Under the pieces are notes generated by a model that was not told the origin of the DNA, searched no databases, and saw only the letters and a program-made list of their open reading frames with translations. 64,000 nt of DNA, from contig NZ_CP022315.1 of NCBI RefSeq assembly GCF_002216775.1, forward strand, positions 3,534,001 through 3,598,000, in the 5' to 3' direction. Source of the DNA: Virgibacillus phasianinus. Its GTDB lineage: Bacteria; Bacillota; Bacilli; Bacillales; Amphibacillaceae. Made by a program: the position numbers and the translations under genes. Below are positions 1-8,368 of this stretch, piece after piece (position 1 is the first letter of the stretch; each line of letters opens with the position of its first letter).

Positions 1-99
1 TCCAGGGTTTCTTTCTCATGTTATCACCAATATGTAAGATTTATTACTAGATTAATCATATGCTAGTAGGAGACTATTCTAAAGGATTTTGCTTGTAGG

Positions 100-262
100 G
101 AAACAGATTGGGATTCCTGTCTCCTGAGTTTGTTGTGTTCCCGCCAGAGTTCGATAGTGCCTCCCTTGGGTCTACTTGCTTCCCTCCCATATCGCCCGAG
201 TCTGAATGCTTCCCTCCCGAGTTCGCCTCCCTCTCGCATGATTTGTCAAAATTAAGCACCAT
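100..262. repeat. Degenerate short tandem-like intergenic repeat
   Basis: Read on the minus strand, the stretch repeats variants of 'ACTCGGGAGGGAAG' and 'ACTCGGGCGATATGGGAGG' at about 20-30 base intervals. One frame is open (62 codons, rich in Asn-Ser-Gly-Gly and Asp-Ser-Gly-Asp), but it looks like translated repeat rather than a gene. A similar run of 'CTCCCGAGTT' and 'GCCCGACTTC' variants lies near 57.34-57.46 kb. Function unknown. Confidence 0.4.
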
Positions 263-292
263 TCTACGTTGGGTAAAATGGTGCCAAGAAGA

Positions 293-715
293 CTATTTAT
301 TTTCAATATCCGTAGAAACCTGCCATGTTACACCAAACTTGTCAGTAACCTGTCCATATGCCGGACTCCAAAAAGTTTCCTGCAAAGGCATACCAACTTC
401 TCCACCTTCTTGCAATTTATCAAATACTGCTTTTGATTTTTCAGCATCTGTTATGGTAATCGCAATTGTTACTTGTGATCCAAGCTGATAGGGTTGTCCG
501 GGAAATGTGTCTGATACCATTAAATCCGTATTACCCACTTTCAAATGTGCATTTAACACGAGATCCTCGGCATCATCTGGAAGATTCGAATCCCCAGGCA
601 TATCGGCAAAGGTTTGAACATTTAAAACCTCCGCATCTAATGCTTTTTCATAAAATTTAATTGCCTCTTGTCCATTGCCATTAGTCACTACATAAGGATA
701 AATACCTGCTATCAT
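293..715 (-). CDS. VOC-superfamily protein (PhnB/YjdN-like glyoxalase fold)
   Basis: A 140-residue cytosolic protein of the vicinal-oxygen-chelate fold. It opens with the strand-loop 'YPYVVTNGNGQEAIKFYEKA', typical of PhnB/YjdN proteins, and near the C-terminus has 'FWSPAYGQVTDKFGVTWQV', the usual closing strand of this group. Length matches the family (about 140). I chose the ATG at 715 rather than the GTG at 724 because 'AAGAGGTG' lies 6 bases upstream of it. Substrate cannot be read from sequence; relatives are mostly uncharacterised. It stands alone upstream of a methyltransferase on the same strand. Confidence 0.8.
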   Translation of the reverse strand: MIAGIYPYVVTNGNGQEAIKFYEKALDAEVLNVQTFADMPGDSNLPDDAEDLVLNAHLKVGNTDLMVSDTFPGQPYQLGSQVTIAITITDAEKSKAVFDKLQEGGEVGMPLQETFWSPAYGQVTDKFGVTWQVSTDIENK

Positions 716-759
716 AACATGCACCTCTTTTTATTTTTTTACTTTCTTCATTTTACCAA

Positions 760-1521
760 CTAAACAGCTTTCGCACGAATGATAAATCGATGCTGTTTCA
801 CATCAAAATATCCCACTGATTGAATCTGTTCATGTATGTTGTATAGTTGTTGTTCATATTTATCAATGCTGAAATCTGGCACCTGCCACGGGATTGCCCC
901 TAAATAATACACCAAAGCACCAACATCATAGAAACGTTCTATTGGAAACTCTTCCTTCCTATAATTGACCTCAAATGAATTCTCAGTAAGCTCCTTCATA
1001 GCAAGTTCCAGGTTCCAGTCTATGAATTCGTCATTTACAGGAACACCCAAACCTTCATTAATACCAGCATCATTTAAGCCACCAACTTGCTGGGTTAGAA
1101 ATATGCCACCATCAGAAATAATCCTTCTTAATTCCTTAGGTGAATAGGCATCATGTTTATTAGTAATCAAATCAAACTTATCATTTTTAAATGGAAGATT
1201 CGCATCTTCTTCAATAGGAAAAACATGAACTCCTAAAGGCTCCAGACAATGCTTCGCTATTGGAATATTTGGCTTGTACGCTTCCGTTGCACAAATAAAG
1301 TCCGGATAAGGCTGCAGCTTGGACAAAAACTCGCCACCGCCTGTACCCATATCCAGCATTGAGTGAGCGTTCTGGATAAGTGGCTTCACCATACTTCCAT
1401 AGGACCAGGAAAGTAATTCACTTCCCAAACGCCCTGTTTCAAAAATATATGAGAAATCCCATCCCTCGAAACGTTGATTTACTTCTTTTAAATAATCAAA
1501 AAACAATTTATCATGTGTCAT
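760..1521 (-). CDS. Class I SAM-dependent methyltransferase
   Basis: Predicted 253-residue cytosolic methyltransferase. Residues about 55-65 (LDMGTGGGEF) form the glycine-rich SAM-binding motif I; an acidic segment (ATEAY) that would bind the ribose follows, and 'DKFDLITNKHDAY' fits motif IV. The start at 1521 is preceded by 'GGAGGGAAATTAT', a good ribosome site, whereas the upstream in-frame ATG codons are not. The substrate is unknown; similarity in this family is confined to the cofactor fold. A remnant of a different methyltransferase family lies at about 4.1 kb. Confidence 0.8.
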   Translation of the reverse strand: MTHDKLFFDYLKEVNQRFEGWDFSYIFETGRLGSELLSWSYGSMVKPLIQNAHSMLDMGTGGGEFLSKLQPYPDFICATEAYKPNIPIAKHCLEPLGVHVFPIEEDANLPFKNDKFDLITNKHDAYSPKELRRIISDGGIFLTQQVGGLNDAGINEGLGVPVNDEFIDWNLELAMKELTENSFEVNYRKEEFPIERFYDVGALVYYLGAIPWQVPDFSIDKYEQQLYNIHEQIQSVGYFDVKQHRFIIRAKAV

Positions 1522-1653
1522 ATAATTTCCCTCCAATTGATATGTTTTGATAGTAGCCATATCTATCTCCAACATGGAGGTCCCCTTATGGGAGTTGCAC
1601 GTTGTTATATATCGTGTTCATAGGCATTCATTTAACATTTCTCCTCTCCTATT

Positions 1654-2088
1654 CTAAAACTTATTTTTAAACACATAGCTCACCTTTTCATAATGCATCT
1701 TTTCTTCATAAAAACGATGTGCATCTGATCGCTGCAGTCCAGAAGACAGTGCAACACTTTGATAATTATTTTCTTTTGCCCAATCATGTATGTAGGTTAA
1801 CAGTTTTTCACCATATCCTTTCGAACGCTGATTAGCGTCTGTTACCAAATCACATACCCAAACAAATCTGCCATAATAGAGGGTAATCATTGGTTTAAAA
1901 CCGGCAACTGCAACAATTTCGTTGTCTTCATATAAAGCTGCCATCTGGTACATGTCCCTGTCACGTGCATCCATCACCAGTTCAAGATAAGAGTTTTCAT
2001 CTAAATGCGTTCGCAGCTGATTAATAACGGGAAATGCAGCAATAATTTCTTCACGTGATTGAAGTTCCTTAATAGTTAAACTGTCCAA
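1654..2088 (-). CDS. GNAT-family N-acetyltransferase
   Basis: A 144-residue single-domain GNAT protein. The acetyl-CoA pyrophosphate loop is visible as QRSKGYG (residues 87-93), following strand beta-4 '[10 protein letters not shown]', and the later segment '[18 protein letters not shown]' is the usual motif B with a terminal Tyr. The acceptor substrate is not evident. It ends 12 bases before the neighbouring kinase-like gene begins its own coding region on the same strand, so the two may be cotranscribed with the gene order kinase then acetyltransferase. Confidence 0.8.
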   Translation of the reverse strand: MDSLTIKELQSREEIIAAFPVINQLRTHLDENSYLELVMDARDRDMYQMAALYEDNEIVAVAGFKPMITLYYGRFVWVCDLVTDANQRSKGYGEKLLTYIHDWAKENNYQSVALSSGLQRSDAHRFYEEKMHYEKVSYVFKNKF

Positions 2089-2100
2089 AATGACTTCCCC

Positions 2101-2685
2101 CTAACTACTGATAACCAAATTAGCCTGCCCTACAGGATCTACTGTTTCCATATAATAATTTTCCGCTTTCCAATATCTATTTTGAAATTTTTCCATTTCC
2201 TTTTGTGCTAGTTCACTTTCACGTATAAAACGCTTGTTTCGAGGACAGTCCAAAAATACAACATAATCAAAATAACCACGCCACTCTTTACGCTGCAGGA
2301 AGACACCTTCGATTAGTATAATGCAATTCCTTGGAACATCTAATTGCCTGCAAACATGTGAATCAGTTTTATCCTTATAAAAAGGGAGTGTAATTTCATT
2401 AGATTTCTTTATTTTTTTGAAAAGATGATCCTGGAGCCAAATTACATCCCATTGAAGCTGGTAGTACTCCACCCATTCTTTATGACCGGTATTGTATCTT
2501 TTCTTACGTTCAACAATTTGATCATCAATATGAATGATACGAAAAGGAATATTCTCAGATTTCAAAATGGAACTTACCTTTGCAACAAGCGTTGTTTTAC
2601 CTGAGCGGCTTAATACATCAATGCCAAGAATAAACCTCTCTTTCAAAAGATTCTTTGAAATTATCTCAATTATTTGTTCTTCCAT
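2101..2685 (-). CDS. P-loop kinase, uridine-kinase-like
   Basis: A 194-residue P-loop NTPase. The Walker A motif is GIDVLSRSGKTT (residues 21-32), and 'CIILIEGVFLQRKEW' resembles the Walker B/lid region of uridine and pantothenate-type kinases; 'VVFLDCPRNKRFIRE' supplies the arginine-rich lid. The physiological acceptor is unknown. It begins just 4 bases after the stop of a frameshifted VOC gene, so the two were probably one transcript. Start at 2685 gives the normal family length. Confidence 0.7.
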   Translation of the reverse strand: MEEQIIEIISKNLLKERFILGIDVLSRSGKTTLVAKVSSILKSENIPFRIIHIDDQIVERKKRYNTGHKEWVEYYQLQWDVIWLQDHLFKKIKKSNEITLPFYKDKTDSHVCRQLDVPRNCIILIEGVFLQRKEWRGYFDYVVFLDCPRNKRFIRESELAQKEMEKFQNRYWKAENYYMETVDPVGQANLVISS

Positions 2686-2689
2686 TCCA

Positions 2690-3068
2690 TCAGCTTCCTA
2701 AAATCAAATTAATTCGATCAGCTTGTTCTTCCTTATTTATATACTCAAAGAATCCAAGCCGATTCCCCCAAGGATCTGTAAAAGTTCCCCATTTCACTGG
2801 TACTTCTTTCCTTGAATGGATATCAAAGTTTTCAACCTCTAATTCTTGTATGATCCGATTCCGTTCTTTTTTCTATATCTGTTACGCCAATTCGTAATGG
2901 GCCATTACCTTCTGTTGGATTTCCTTCAGCAACCTGCAGCCAGCAGCCCGGGATAATCTCCCATTCCGTGAATCCCTCATGAGGGATAAAATCTGGTTCT
3001 TTTTCAAACAATTTCTGGTACCACTCCTGGCCCGCTTCAATATCCGTTACGCGTACTTGTGTAGTCAT
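2690..3068 (-). pseudogene. VOC-family gene with a single frameshift
   Basis: The first part (from Met at 3068, 'MTTQVRVTDIEAGQEWYQ') is a clear glyoxalase/bleomycin-resistance-like domain. The frame breaks near 2870 in a run of six A residues (coding strand 'GATATAGAAAAAAGAAC'). If one A is removed, the frame continues through 'VKWGTFTDPWGNRLGFFEY', the normal end of this fold, to a TGA at 2690-2692. It is either a real mutation or a sequencing error in the homopolymer. No strong ribosome site is seen before 3068; an earlier Met at 3101 is also in frame. Confidence 0.65.
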
Positions 3069-3169
3069 TTCGAAAATCAATAAGAAGTCCACCCCATTCA
3101 TTTATTCTAGATTACTTACTTTATTCGACAAATATAGGTAATTTCCTGTTTGTAGCGTGCTGAAAATTA

Positions 3170-3198
3170 AAAAAGCAGAGGGTATGCCCTGCTTTTTT
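3170..3198. terminator. Bidirectional intrinsic terminator
   Basis: The palindrome 'AAAAAGCAG-A-GGG tat GCCCTGCTTTTTT' forms a GC-rich stem with A and T runs on both sides. It lies just past the stop of the coiled-coil gene and between it and the VOC remnant. Confidence 0.75.
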
Positions 3199-3224
3199 AA
3201 TAAACTTTTATAAACATAAGATAA

Positions 3225-3887
3225 TTACTCTACAGGGATTAGTTTTACTTTGCCTAACGTTTCAATCGTATCCCCTTCTGTTGTGAAAAATACATAATCT
3301 CCAGAACCAATACTGTCGTTGCCTAAAATGGTATTGACGGTTGGGTACCCTCTGCTATCATATACAAAGAAATTCGTTCCTCGCCCAACATTTGTAACCT
3401 GATATCTCCCCCCCGGCACATCTTTTCCAACTACATATTGACCAGCCATCAACTCAACAGGATCTTCTTTTTTCTTCTTAACTGCATTTGTCACTTCATC
3501 TAACTCTTTTTGTTTCAATTTTATGTCTGCCTTTATTTTATCCTGATCAGTCTTCAAACCACTGACTTCAGTCTTTAAATCCTCAACTTTATTATTCAGC
3601 TGGTCCCGGGTCTGAACTAATGCTATAGCTTCATCCACTTCTGTACGTTTATTTTCAAGTATTTCCTCTTGTTTCTTAAAAGCCGCTTCACTTTTCTTTA
3701 GTTCTTCCTCATTCGTTTTTAAATCAGCTTTTGCTCTTTCAATTTTCGAGATAATCTCATCATATTTTAGTTTTTCACCCTCAACAGTTGCTTTTGCACT
3801 GTCAGAACCTATGCTGAAAGCCAAAGCAACCAATATTACCATCCCTGCCACTATTCCCCAAAATTTAACCGATTTTACTCTCCCCAT
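3225..3887 (-). CDS. Membrane-anchored coiled-coil protein of unknown function
   Basis: A 220-residue protein with a short basic N-terminus, one hydrophobic segment (about residues 9-27) that can serve as signal anchor, and a long Lys/Glu-rich coiled coil (about 38-140). A small C-terminal beta-rich domain (about 145-220) carries 'GQYVVGKDVPGGRYQV', a motif seen in extracellular proteins of Gram-positive bacteria. Most of the protein is therefore expected outside the membrane. 'AAGGAGGAGATAAAAG' upstream supports the start at 3887. I do not recognise a function. Confidence 0.7.
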   Translation of the reverse strand: MGRVKSVKFWGIVAGMVILVALAFSIGSDSAKATVEGEKLKYDEIISKIERAKADLKTNEEELKKSEAAFKKQEEILENKRTEVDEAIALVQTRDQLNNKVEDLKTEVSGLKTDQDKIKADIKLKQKELDEVTNAVKKKKEDPVELMAGQYVVGKDVPGGRYQVTNVGRGTNFFVYDSRGYPTVNTILGNDSIGSGDYVFFTTEGDTIETLGKVKLIPVE

Positions 3888-4118
3888 ATCTTTTATCTCC
3901 TCCTTTGTTATATTAGTACTTTATTACTATTTCCTGAATTTGGGTACACATATTTTGGTGACCTTTTGGCACGGGGACTACAAATTAAAAAACGCCATCG
4001 ACAACAATGCTGCCAATGCGCTTTTATATTACTTTACTGCATCAATTATCAACGATGGAAATTGAAGCTTATCCTTGATTTTTTGTATCATATTTTTTTG
4101 AACGAAAAATAACACCAT

Positions 4119-4249
4119 CTTTTCAAATTTGTTCTTCCAAGTGTCTTCGTCCAATAAATTCAGTTCCTTTTCCTGAGTATGCAGCCAGGATTATTATTGT
4201 ACTCTCCTGCCCCAACTGCCAGTTTAATACCCGTTTGAAGTTTCCCCAT
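4119..4249 (-). pseudogene. Truncated methyltransferase remnant
   Basis: From the ATG at 4249 the frame reads 'MGKLQTGIKLAVGAGEYNNN' and then PGC before going out of frame. The next frame gives HTQEKELNLLDED and then TWKNKFEK. I recall a Bacillaceae methyltransferase family with 'GAGEYNNNPGWIHTQEKEL', so the two pieces fit together if four bases are missing at the PGW codons. The rest of the gene is absent. The 3888-4287 interval holds nothing else I can identify. Confidence 0.5.
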
Positions 4250-4287
4250 ACCTTCACCCTTTTGTCATCTTTAGAAAAGCTCCACAA

Positions 4288-4872
4288 TTAATCCACACTC
4301 TCCAGTAATTTCTTCGGTAACTCTCTGTAATTCACATAGAAATCATTTATTGGAACTATATTGAAATAGGAGTATTTCTGTATTTCACTAAATAAATATT
4401 CATCATAAATGATACTGATATTTAATTCTTTCTCTGGTTCTTTTCCATTTTGTTCTAATAACTTTGCTAACTCCCAGTACAACTTTTGCCCTCTTTCATC
4501 TGTGGACCTTTCTATTGAAAAACGCCCTGCAAAGCTATCCCACCACACTTTGAAGGTATGATACAAATCTTCGTACTTTTTCAAGCTCTCATCACTAGTT
4601 ATGAACAATTCTTGGAAGATAATATCCTTTTCTTTATAGAAAATTTTTGGATCGTTTATATGATGCTTGGCTATTCTTTTTGCAACCTGATGCCACAACT
4701 TCCGATAGTTCAATTCAAATTCTTCTTTGAATGCTATGGTTTGTTGTGGAAAATAAGGGAATTTATACTCCTCTTCCCGATTGAGGCAATGATTAAAATA
4801 AATGTTTTGTATGTAGATTAAAAAGTTTAAAGAATACGATGCTTCCGTTCTCATTGTCAATGAATTTTTCAT
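4288..4872 (-). CDS. Hypothetical protein
   Basis: A 194-residue soluble protein with many aromatic and acidic residues and no recognisable motif, signal peptide or membrane segment. A predicted helical core runs from about residue 45 to 150, with 'KVWWDSFAGRF' in the middle. The start at 4872 has 'AGGGG' 6 bases upstream. Base composition (AT-rich) is like the rest of this leftmost region, where several broken genes lie. I cannot assign a function. Confidence 0.5.
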   Translation of the reverse strand: MKNSLTMRTEASYSLNFLIYIQNIYFNHCLNREEEYKFPYFPQQTIAFKEEFELNYRKLWHQVAKRIAKHHINDPKIFYKEKDIIFQELFITSDESLKKYEDLYHTFKVWWDSFAGRFSIERSTDERGQKLYWELAKLLEQNGKEPEKELNISIIYDEYLFSEIQKYSYFNIVPINDFYVNYRELPKKLLESVD

Positions 4873-4977
4873 AAAATGCCCCTAACTTGATATTAATAGA
4901 TAGATTATAAGCTACTTTTAATTTTTTCTTCCTATTATATAGGATAAAAATATATAGTTATTATTCATCATTTCCGT

Positions 4978-5640
4978 TCACGGGCTCATGCGAATTAGCA
5001 GCGATAATTCTATCAAATCATTTATTACAAAATCAGCATCAACACTATTCCAATACGGATTCCCCTTCCATACTCCTGTCATACCTATACTCCGAGCAGC
5101 TTTAATATCGTTATCTGGATGATCACCAACGTACATCGCCTCGTTTGGTGACACATGAAGTTGATTTAACGCCCTGATAAAGATGTCTGGGTTGGGTTTT
5201 TTTATACCTTCCCATTCAGAAATCAGTATCTTATCAAAATACTTCCCTATTCCCAATGCTTCAATGTTATCCATTTGAAATTGACCACGCCCATTCGTTA
5301 TCAATCCAATACGAATTGACTTATTTTGTATTGCTTTTAACATCCTAGCTAGATTGGGAAATGGAACACAGTTATAGCTAAATTCCTTCATATAGTCTTT
5401 TAGCAAGGATTTCCAGGTAATCCCTTTTACATTGAATTCTTTTACCAACTGTCTGTAAACCTCATCCTTCCAAACATAACCCCTGCAATCTAACTCTATA
5501 AATCGCGCTGTATATGCACTTTTTGAAATATGTCCCAACCACTTATTTAATCGATCATATTGATTTTCTATAAATCTTTGTACTGAGGAATCCCGGTTTA
5601 ACAACGTTCCATCCAGGTCAAATATAACTGCTTTAATCAC
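4978..5640 (-). CDS. HAD-superfamily phosphatase (HAD-IA type)
   Basis: A 220-residue hydrolase with the four HAD motifs: FDLDGTLLNR at the N-terminus (nucleophile Asp and acid/base Asp), LITNGRG (motif II Thr), KKPNPDIF (motif III Lys) and YVGDHPDNDIKAA (motif IV acidic pair). The alpha-helical cap lies between motifs I and II, as in phosphoglycolate-phosphatase relatives. I prefer the GTG start at 5640, which gives the usual N-terminus 'VIKAVIFDLDGT' and has a G-rich site upstream; an in-frame ATG at 5658 is also possible. Substrate unknown. Confidence 0.75.
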   Translation of the reverse strand: MIKAVIFDLDGTLLNRDSSVQRFIENQYDRLNKWLGHISKSAYTARFIELDCRGYVWKDEVYRQLVKEFNVKGITWKSLLKDYMKEFSYNCVPFPNLARMLKAIQNKSIRIGLITNGRGQFQMDNIEALGIGKYFDKILISEWEGIKKPNPDIFIRALNQLHVSPNEAMYVGDHPDNDIKAARSIGMTGVWKGNPYWNSVDADFVINDLIELSLLIRMSP

Positions 5641-5785
5641 TAATACCCACCCCATCATTTCATTAATAGTTTACCATAAAATTTTATAAGTAGATTGTTT
5701 CACTCAGAAAGGTCTGAAAACTTACAAACTGTCAAATCATCTGTTAATATTAATATAACAAATTTAAGGAACGAGGTGCTTCACG

Positions 5786-6562
5786 ATGGAGACAAATACA
5801 AAGCTGTCCACCCCGATCGAAATTTTATACAATGCTTATGACCTTAAGCAGCCAATTTCAAAGGAAAGTGTACCGAAGAACATCAGTAAAACAGACGCCT
5901 ATGAAATTCAGCGAAAAGTAACGGATAAAAAGGCAAAACTAAACAAGGACAAGCTAATCGGTTACAAAATTAGTTTGACAAGTGAGGAAACACAGGAATT
6001 ATTTCATTCTACTACACCTCTTTATGGTGCACTCACGCAAACAAGTCTTTCAAACGGGACAATTAAACTTGAGTCGATGCTCTCGCCTTTACTTGAAGCT
6101 GAATTAATGTTTATTGCAAATGAAGACTTATCGACCCAAGACAATGCGGAAAGTATTTTACAAAAAATGCGGATAGCACCAGGTCTGGAAATTCCGGACT
6201 CACGCTTTACCGACTGGTTTCCAAATCTAAGTTTCGGTCAGGTTATTGCTGACAGTGCTGTTGCCGGTTCCGTGGTTATCGGTGAATTTGTTCAGGGATT
6301 GAGCTTTGAGCAATTAGGAAATATTCACGGTACATTGCAATTAGATGATGAGATCATTGCTGAGGGATCATCAACTGAAGTACTGGGAAATCCTGTCCAT
6401 GCAATAGAATGGCTTATTGAGGAACTGGCTAAAACTGGTCAAGCTATCAGAAAAGGAATGGTAATATCTTCTGGTACGTTTATTTTGCCAAAGGTATTGA
6501 AAGAAGGAACCTATCATGTACACTACGAAAACGTGGGAGAAGTAAGCCTTCAGGTTGTTTAA
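5786..6562 (+). CDS. 2-keto-4-pentenoate hydratase-like enzyme (fumarylacetoacetate hydrolase fold)
   Basis: A 258-residue enzyme of the FAH/hydratase superfamily. 'LIGYKISLTSEETQELF' in the first third, 'EAELMFI' with metal-binding acidic residues, and 'APGLEIPDSRFTDWF' match hydratases such as MhpD that add water to 2-hydroxy-dienoates in aromatic meta-cleavage pathways, and related decarboxylases. No other meta-pathway gene lies nearby, so the true role is open. 'AACGAGGTGCTTCACG' provides the ribosome site. It is a lone plus-strand gene between minus-strand neighbours. Confidence 0.7.
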   Translation: METNTKLSTPIEILYNAYDLKQPISKESVPKNISKTDAYEIQRKVTDKKAKLNKDKLIGYKISLTSEETQELFHSTTPLYGALTQTSLSNGTIKLESMLSPLLEAELMFIANEDLSTQDNAESILQKMRIAPGLEIPDSRFTDWFPNLSFGQVIADSAVAGSVVIGEFVQGLSFEQLGNIHGTLQLDDEIIAEGSSTEVLGNPVHAIEWLIEELAKTGQAIRKGMVISSGTFILPKVLKEGTYHVHYENVGEVSLQVV

Positions 6563-6634
6563 AAAAGACATTTTCCGCATAGCTCAAGGAAAGCGAATGC
6601 CGCAGTGGAAATCACGTCACTGGTACTTCGCAGT

Positions 6635-6680
6635 TTATAAGTTTTGTGTCAAAAACAACAATCTTCCAGAAAAAAATAGC
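6635..6680. repeat. Dispersed intergenic repeat, copy 1
   Basis: 'GCAGTTTATAAGTTTTGTGT' followed by 'CAAAAACAACAATCTT' closely matches 'GCAGTTTATGGATTTTGTGT' followed by 'CGGAACCAACAATCTT' at about 27.47 kb. Both sit between genes close to branched-chain amino-acid genes. No coding capacity. Confidence 0.5.
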
Positions 6681-6696
6681 CTTGAGAAACAAATAG

Positions 6697-6733
6697 GATT
6701 CTCTTAACCACAATTAGGTGATTAAGAGAATCC
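6697..6733 (-). terminator. Terminator of the ilv-leu operon
   Basis: Perfect 12-bp stem 'GGATTCTCTTAA'/'TTAAGAGAATCC' with a 13-base loop. On the minus strand it is followed by 'TATTTGTTT'. It lies 15 bases past the ilvA stop. Confidence 0.7.
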
Positions 6734-6747
6734 CTTGATAAAATCAG

Positions 6748-7692
6748 TTATGCTGTATGTGTACGTCTTGCCAGCTGCTGGATCTTTGGAAGTGCATCTA
6801 TATCCATGTTTCCGCCACTGACAATAATACCGCAATGCCTTGATTTTATTTTTTGATTGTGGGAGATCAGCGCCGCTAACGCTGCAGCGCCTGCCCCCTC
6901 CATCAATGTCTTGTTTCGCTCCAGCATATAAATAATAGCCGTTGCAATTTCTTCATCCGTTACCGTTAGAATATCATCAACATAGTTTCGAATCAGTGGC
7001 AATGTGTGTTTACCAGGCTGCTTGACCGCAATCCCTTCAGCTATAGTTGATACAGTATTAAGATGTTTCACTTTATTGTGATGATAACTTTCATACATAG
7101 CTGATGCTCCACTCGCCTGAACACCGATTACCTTCATCTTGCGGTTGACATGTTTTGCTGCAACAGCTATGCCACTAATTAGGCCGCCGCCACCAATTGG
7201 TACAATAATGGTGTCCATCCGATCTTCTTGTCTTAACATTTCCATAGCAATCGTGCCTTGTCCGGCCATCACATCATAATCATCAAATGGATGGATATAA
7301 GTTGCTCCGCTTTGCATTTGTCTTTTCAAAGAGGCCTCGTATGCTTCCTGAAAGCTTTTTCCTATAAGAACAACATCAGCACCATAACTTCTCGTTGCAC
7401 TTACCTTTGTTGATGGTGTCGACTCCGCCATAAATATAGTTGCTTTGGCACCCAGTTGTGCTGCTGCATGTGCTACACCTTGTGCATGATTACCCGCAGA
7501 AGCAGTAATCACTCCTTTTTGTAATTCCTCATTTGATAATTGCATTAGTTTAAAGCTTGCACCTCTATATTTAAATGCACCAGTTTTTTGCTGATTCTCC
7601 ATTTTAAAGTAAACATGTTTTCCAACCAATTTGTTTGTTGTTGTTGATGTAATTAGTGGTGTACGGTGAACAATAGGCTTCAAACGTTCCAT
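6748..7692 (-). CDS. ilvA: Threonine dehydratase (short form, no ACT domain)
   Basis: PLP enzyme that deaminates threonine to 2-oxobutanoate, the first committed step to isoleucine. 'KTGAFKYRGA' holds the PLP lysine, 'ASAGNHAQGVA' and 'PIGGGGLISG' are the phosphate-binding and serine-rich loops, and 'VSGGN' closes the active site. At 314 residues it lacks the C-terminal regulatory domain found in longer biosynthetic IlvA, so it resembles catabolic TdcB; operon position argues for a biosynthetic role. The annotated Met sits right before 'ERLKPIVHRTPL', where relatives usually have 10-15 more residues. An in-frame ATT at 7731 has AAGGAG 9 bases upstream and may be the real start. Confidence 0.85.
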   Translation of the reverse strand: MERLKPIVHRTPLITSTTTNKLVGKHVYFKMENQQKTGAFKYRGASFKLMQLSNEELQKGVITASAGNHAQGVAHAAAQLGAKATIFMAESTPSTKVSATRSYGADVVLIGKSFQEAYEASLKRQMQSGATYIHPFDDYDVMAGQGTIAMEMLRQEDRMDTIIVPIGGGGLISGIAVAAKHVNRKMKVIGVQASGASAMYESYHHNKVKHLNTVSTIAEGIAVKQPGKHTLPLIRNYVDDILTVTDEEIATAIIYMLERNKTLMEGAGAAALAALISHNQKIKSRHCGIIVSGGNMDIDALPKIQQLARRTHTA

Positions 7693-7776
7693 CGCCGTAT
7701 GAACCGTTTCACCTGTTAAGCAATCCCCAATGAATTCACTCTCCTTGTTTTATACAGATCGGTTAAAAATAACAAT

Positions 7777-8355
7777 TTAAGCATTTTCAAATGCATCAAT
7801 TTTATCTTGATGTTGCAGTGTCAACGCTATTTCGTCCCATCCATTTACTAATTTTTGTTTGTGATAGGCAGGGATATCAAAGTGAATCTTTTTTTGATCG
7901 GAATCGGTAATATACTGGCTTTCCAAATCAATGGTTAGGGTTAACTTTGATTCCTCCGCCTGCTGCATCCATTCTTCCAGTTGCTTGTATTCCATTTGAA
8001 TAGGGACAATCCCATTTTTCAGTGCATTATTATAAAAAATATCGGCAAAACTTGGAGCAATAATCACCCGGAACCCATAATCCAGTAACGCCCATGGCGC
8101 ATGTTCCCTGGAGGAACCACATCCAAAATTTTCTCCTGCCAATAATACTGATGCATCTTGATATACCTTGTTATTCAACCCAAAATCTGTTCGTACATTT
8201 CCTTCATTGTCAAATCGCCAATGATAAAATAGAAATTGACCAAATCCAGTTCGCTCGATTCGTTTTAAAAACTGTTTAGGGATTATTTGGTCAGTGTCAA
8301 CGTTAGTTCTATTCAATGGATATACAAGTCCGGTATGTTTTGTAATGGCTTCCAT
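7777..8355 (-). CDS. leuD: 3-isopropylmalate dehydratase small subunit
   Basis: 192-residue small (swivel-domain) subunit that pairs with LeuC to isomerise 2-isopropylmalate to 3-isopropylmalate in leucine synthesis. 'NVDTDQIIPKQFLKRIERTG' at the N-terminus and 'LLAGENFGCGSSREHAPWAL' are the family signatures; the latter loop contacts the substrate carboxylate. It follows leuC by 13 bases in the ilv-leu operon. Length is normal. Confidence 0.95.
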   Translation of the reverse strand: MEAITKHTGLVYPLNRTNVDTDQIIPKQFLKRIERTGFGQFLFYHWRFDNEGNVRTDFGLNNKVYQDASVLLAGENFGCGSSREHAPWALLDYGFRVIIAPSFADIFYNNALKNGIVPIQMEYKQLEEWMQQAEESKLTLTIDLESQYITDSDQKKIHFDIPAYHKQKLVNGWDEIALTLQHQDKIDAFENA

Positions 8356-8368
8356 GACTTATTACCTC

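Noticed and set aside
100-262. CRISPR array
   Set aside because: Units are degenerate and of variable length, with no exact repeats, spacers or cas genes.
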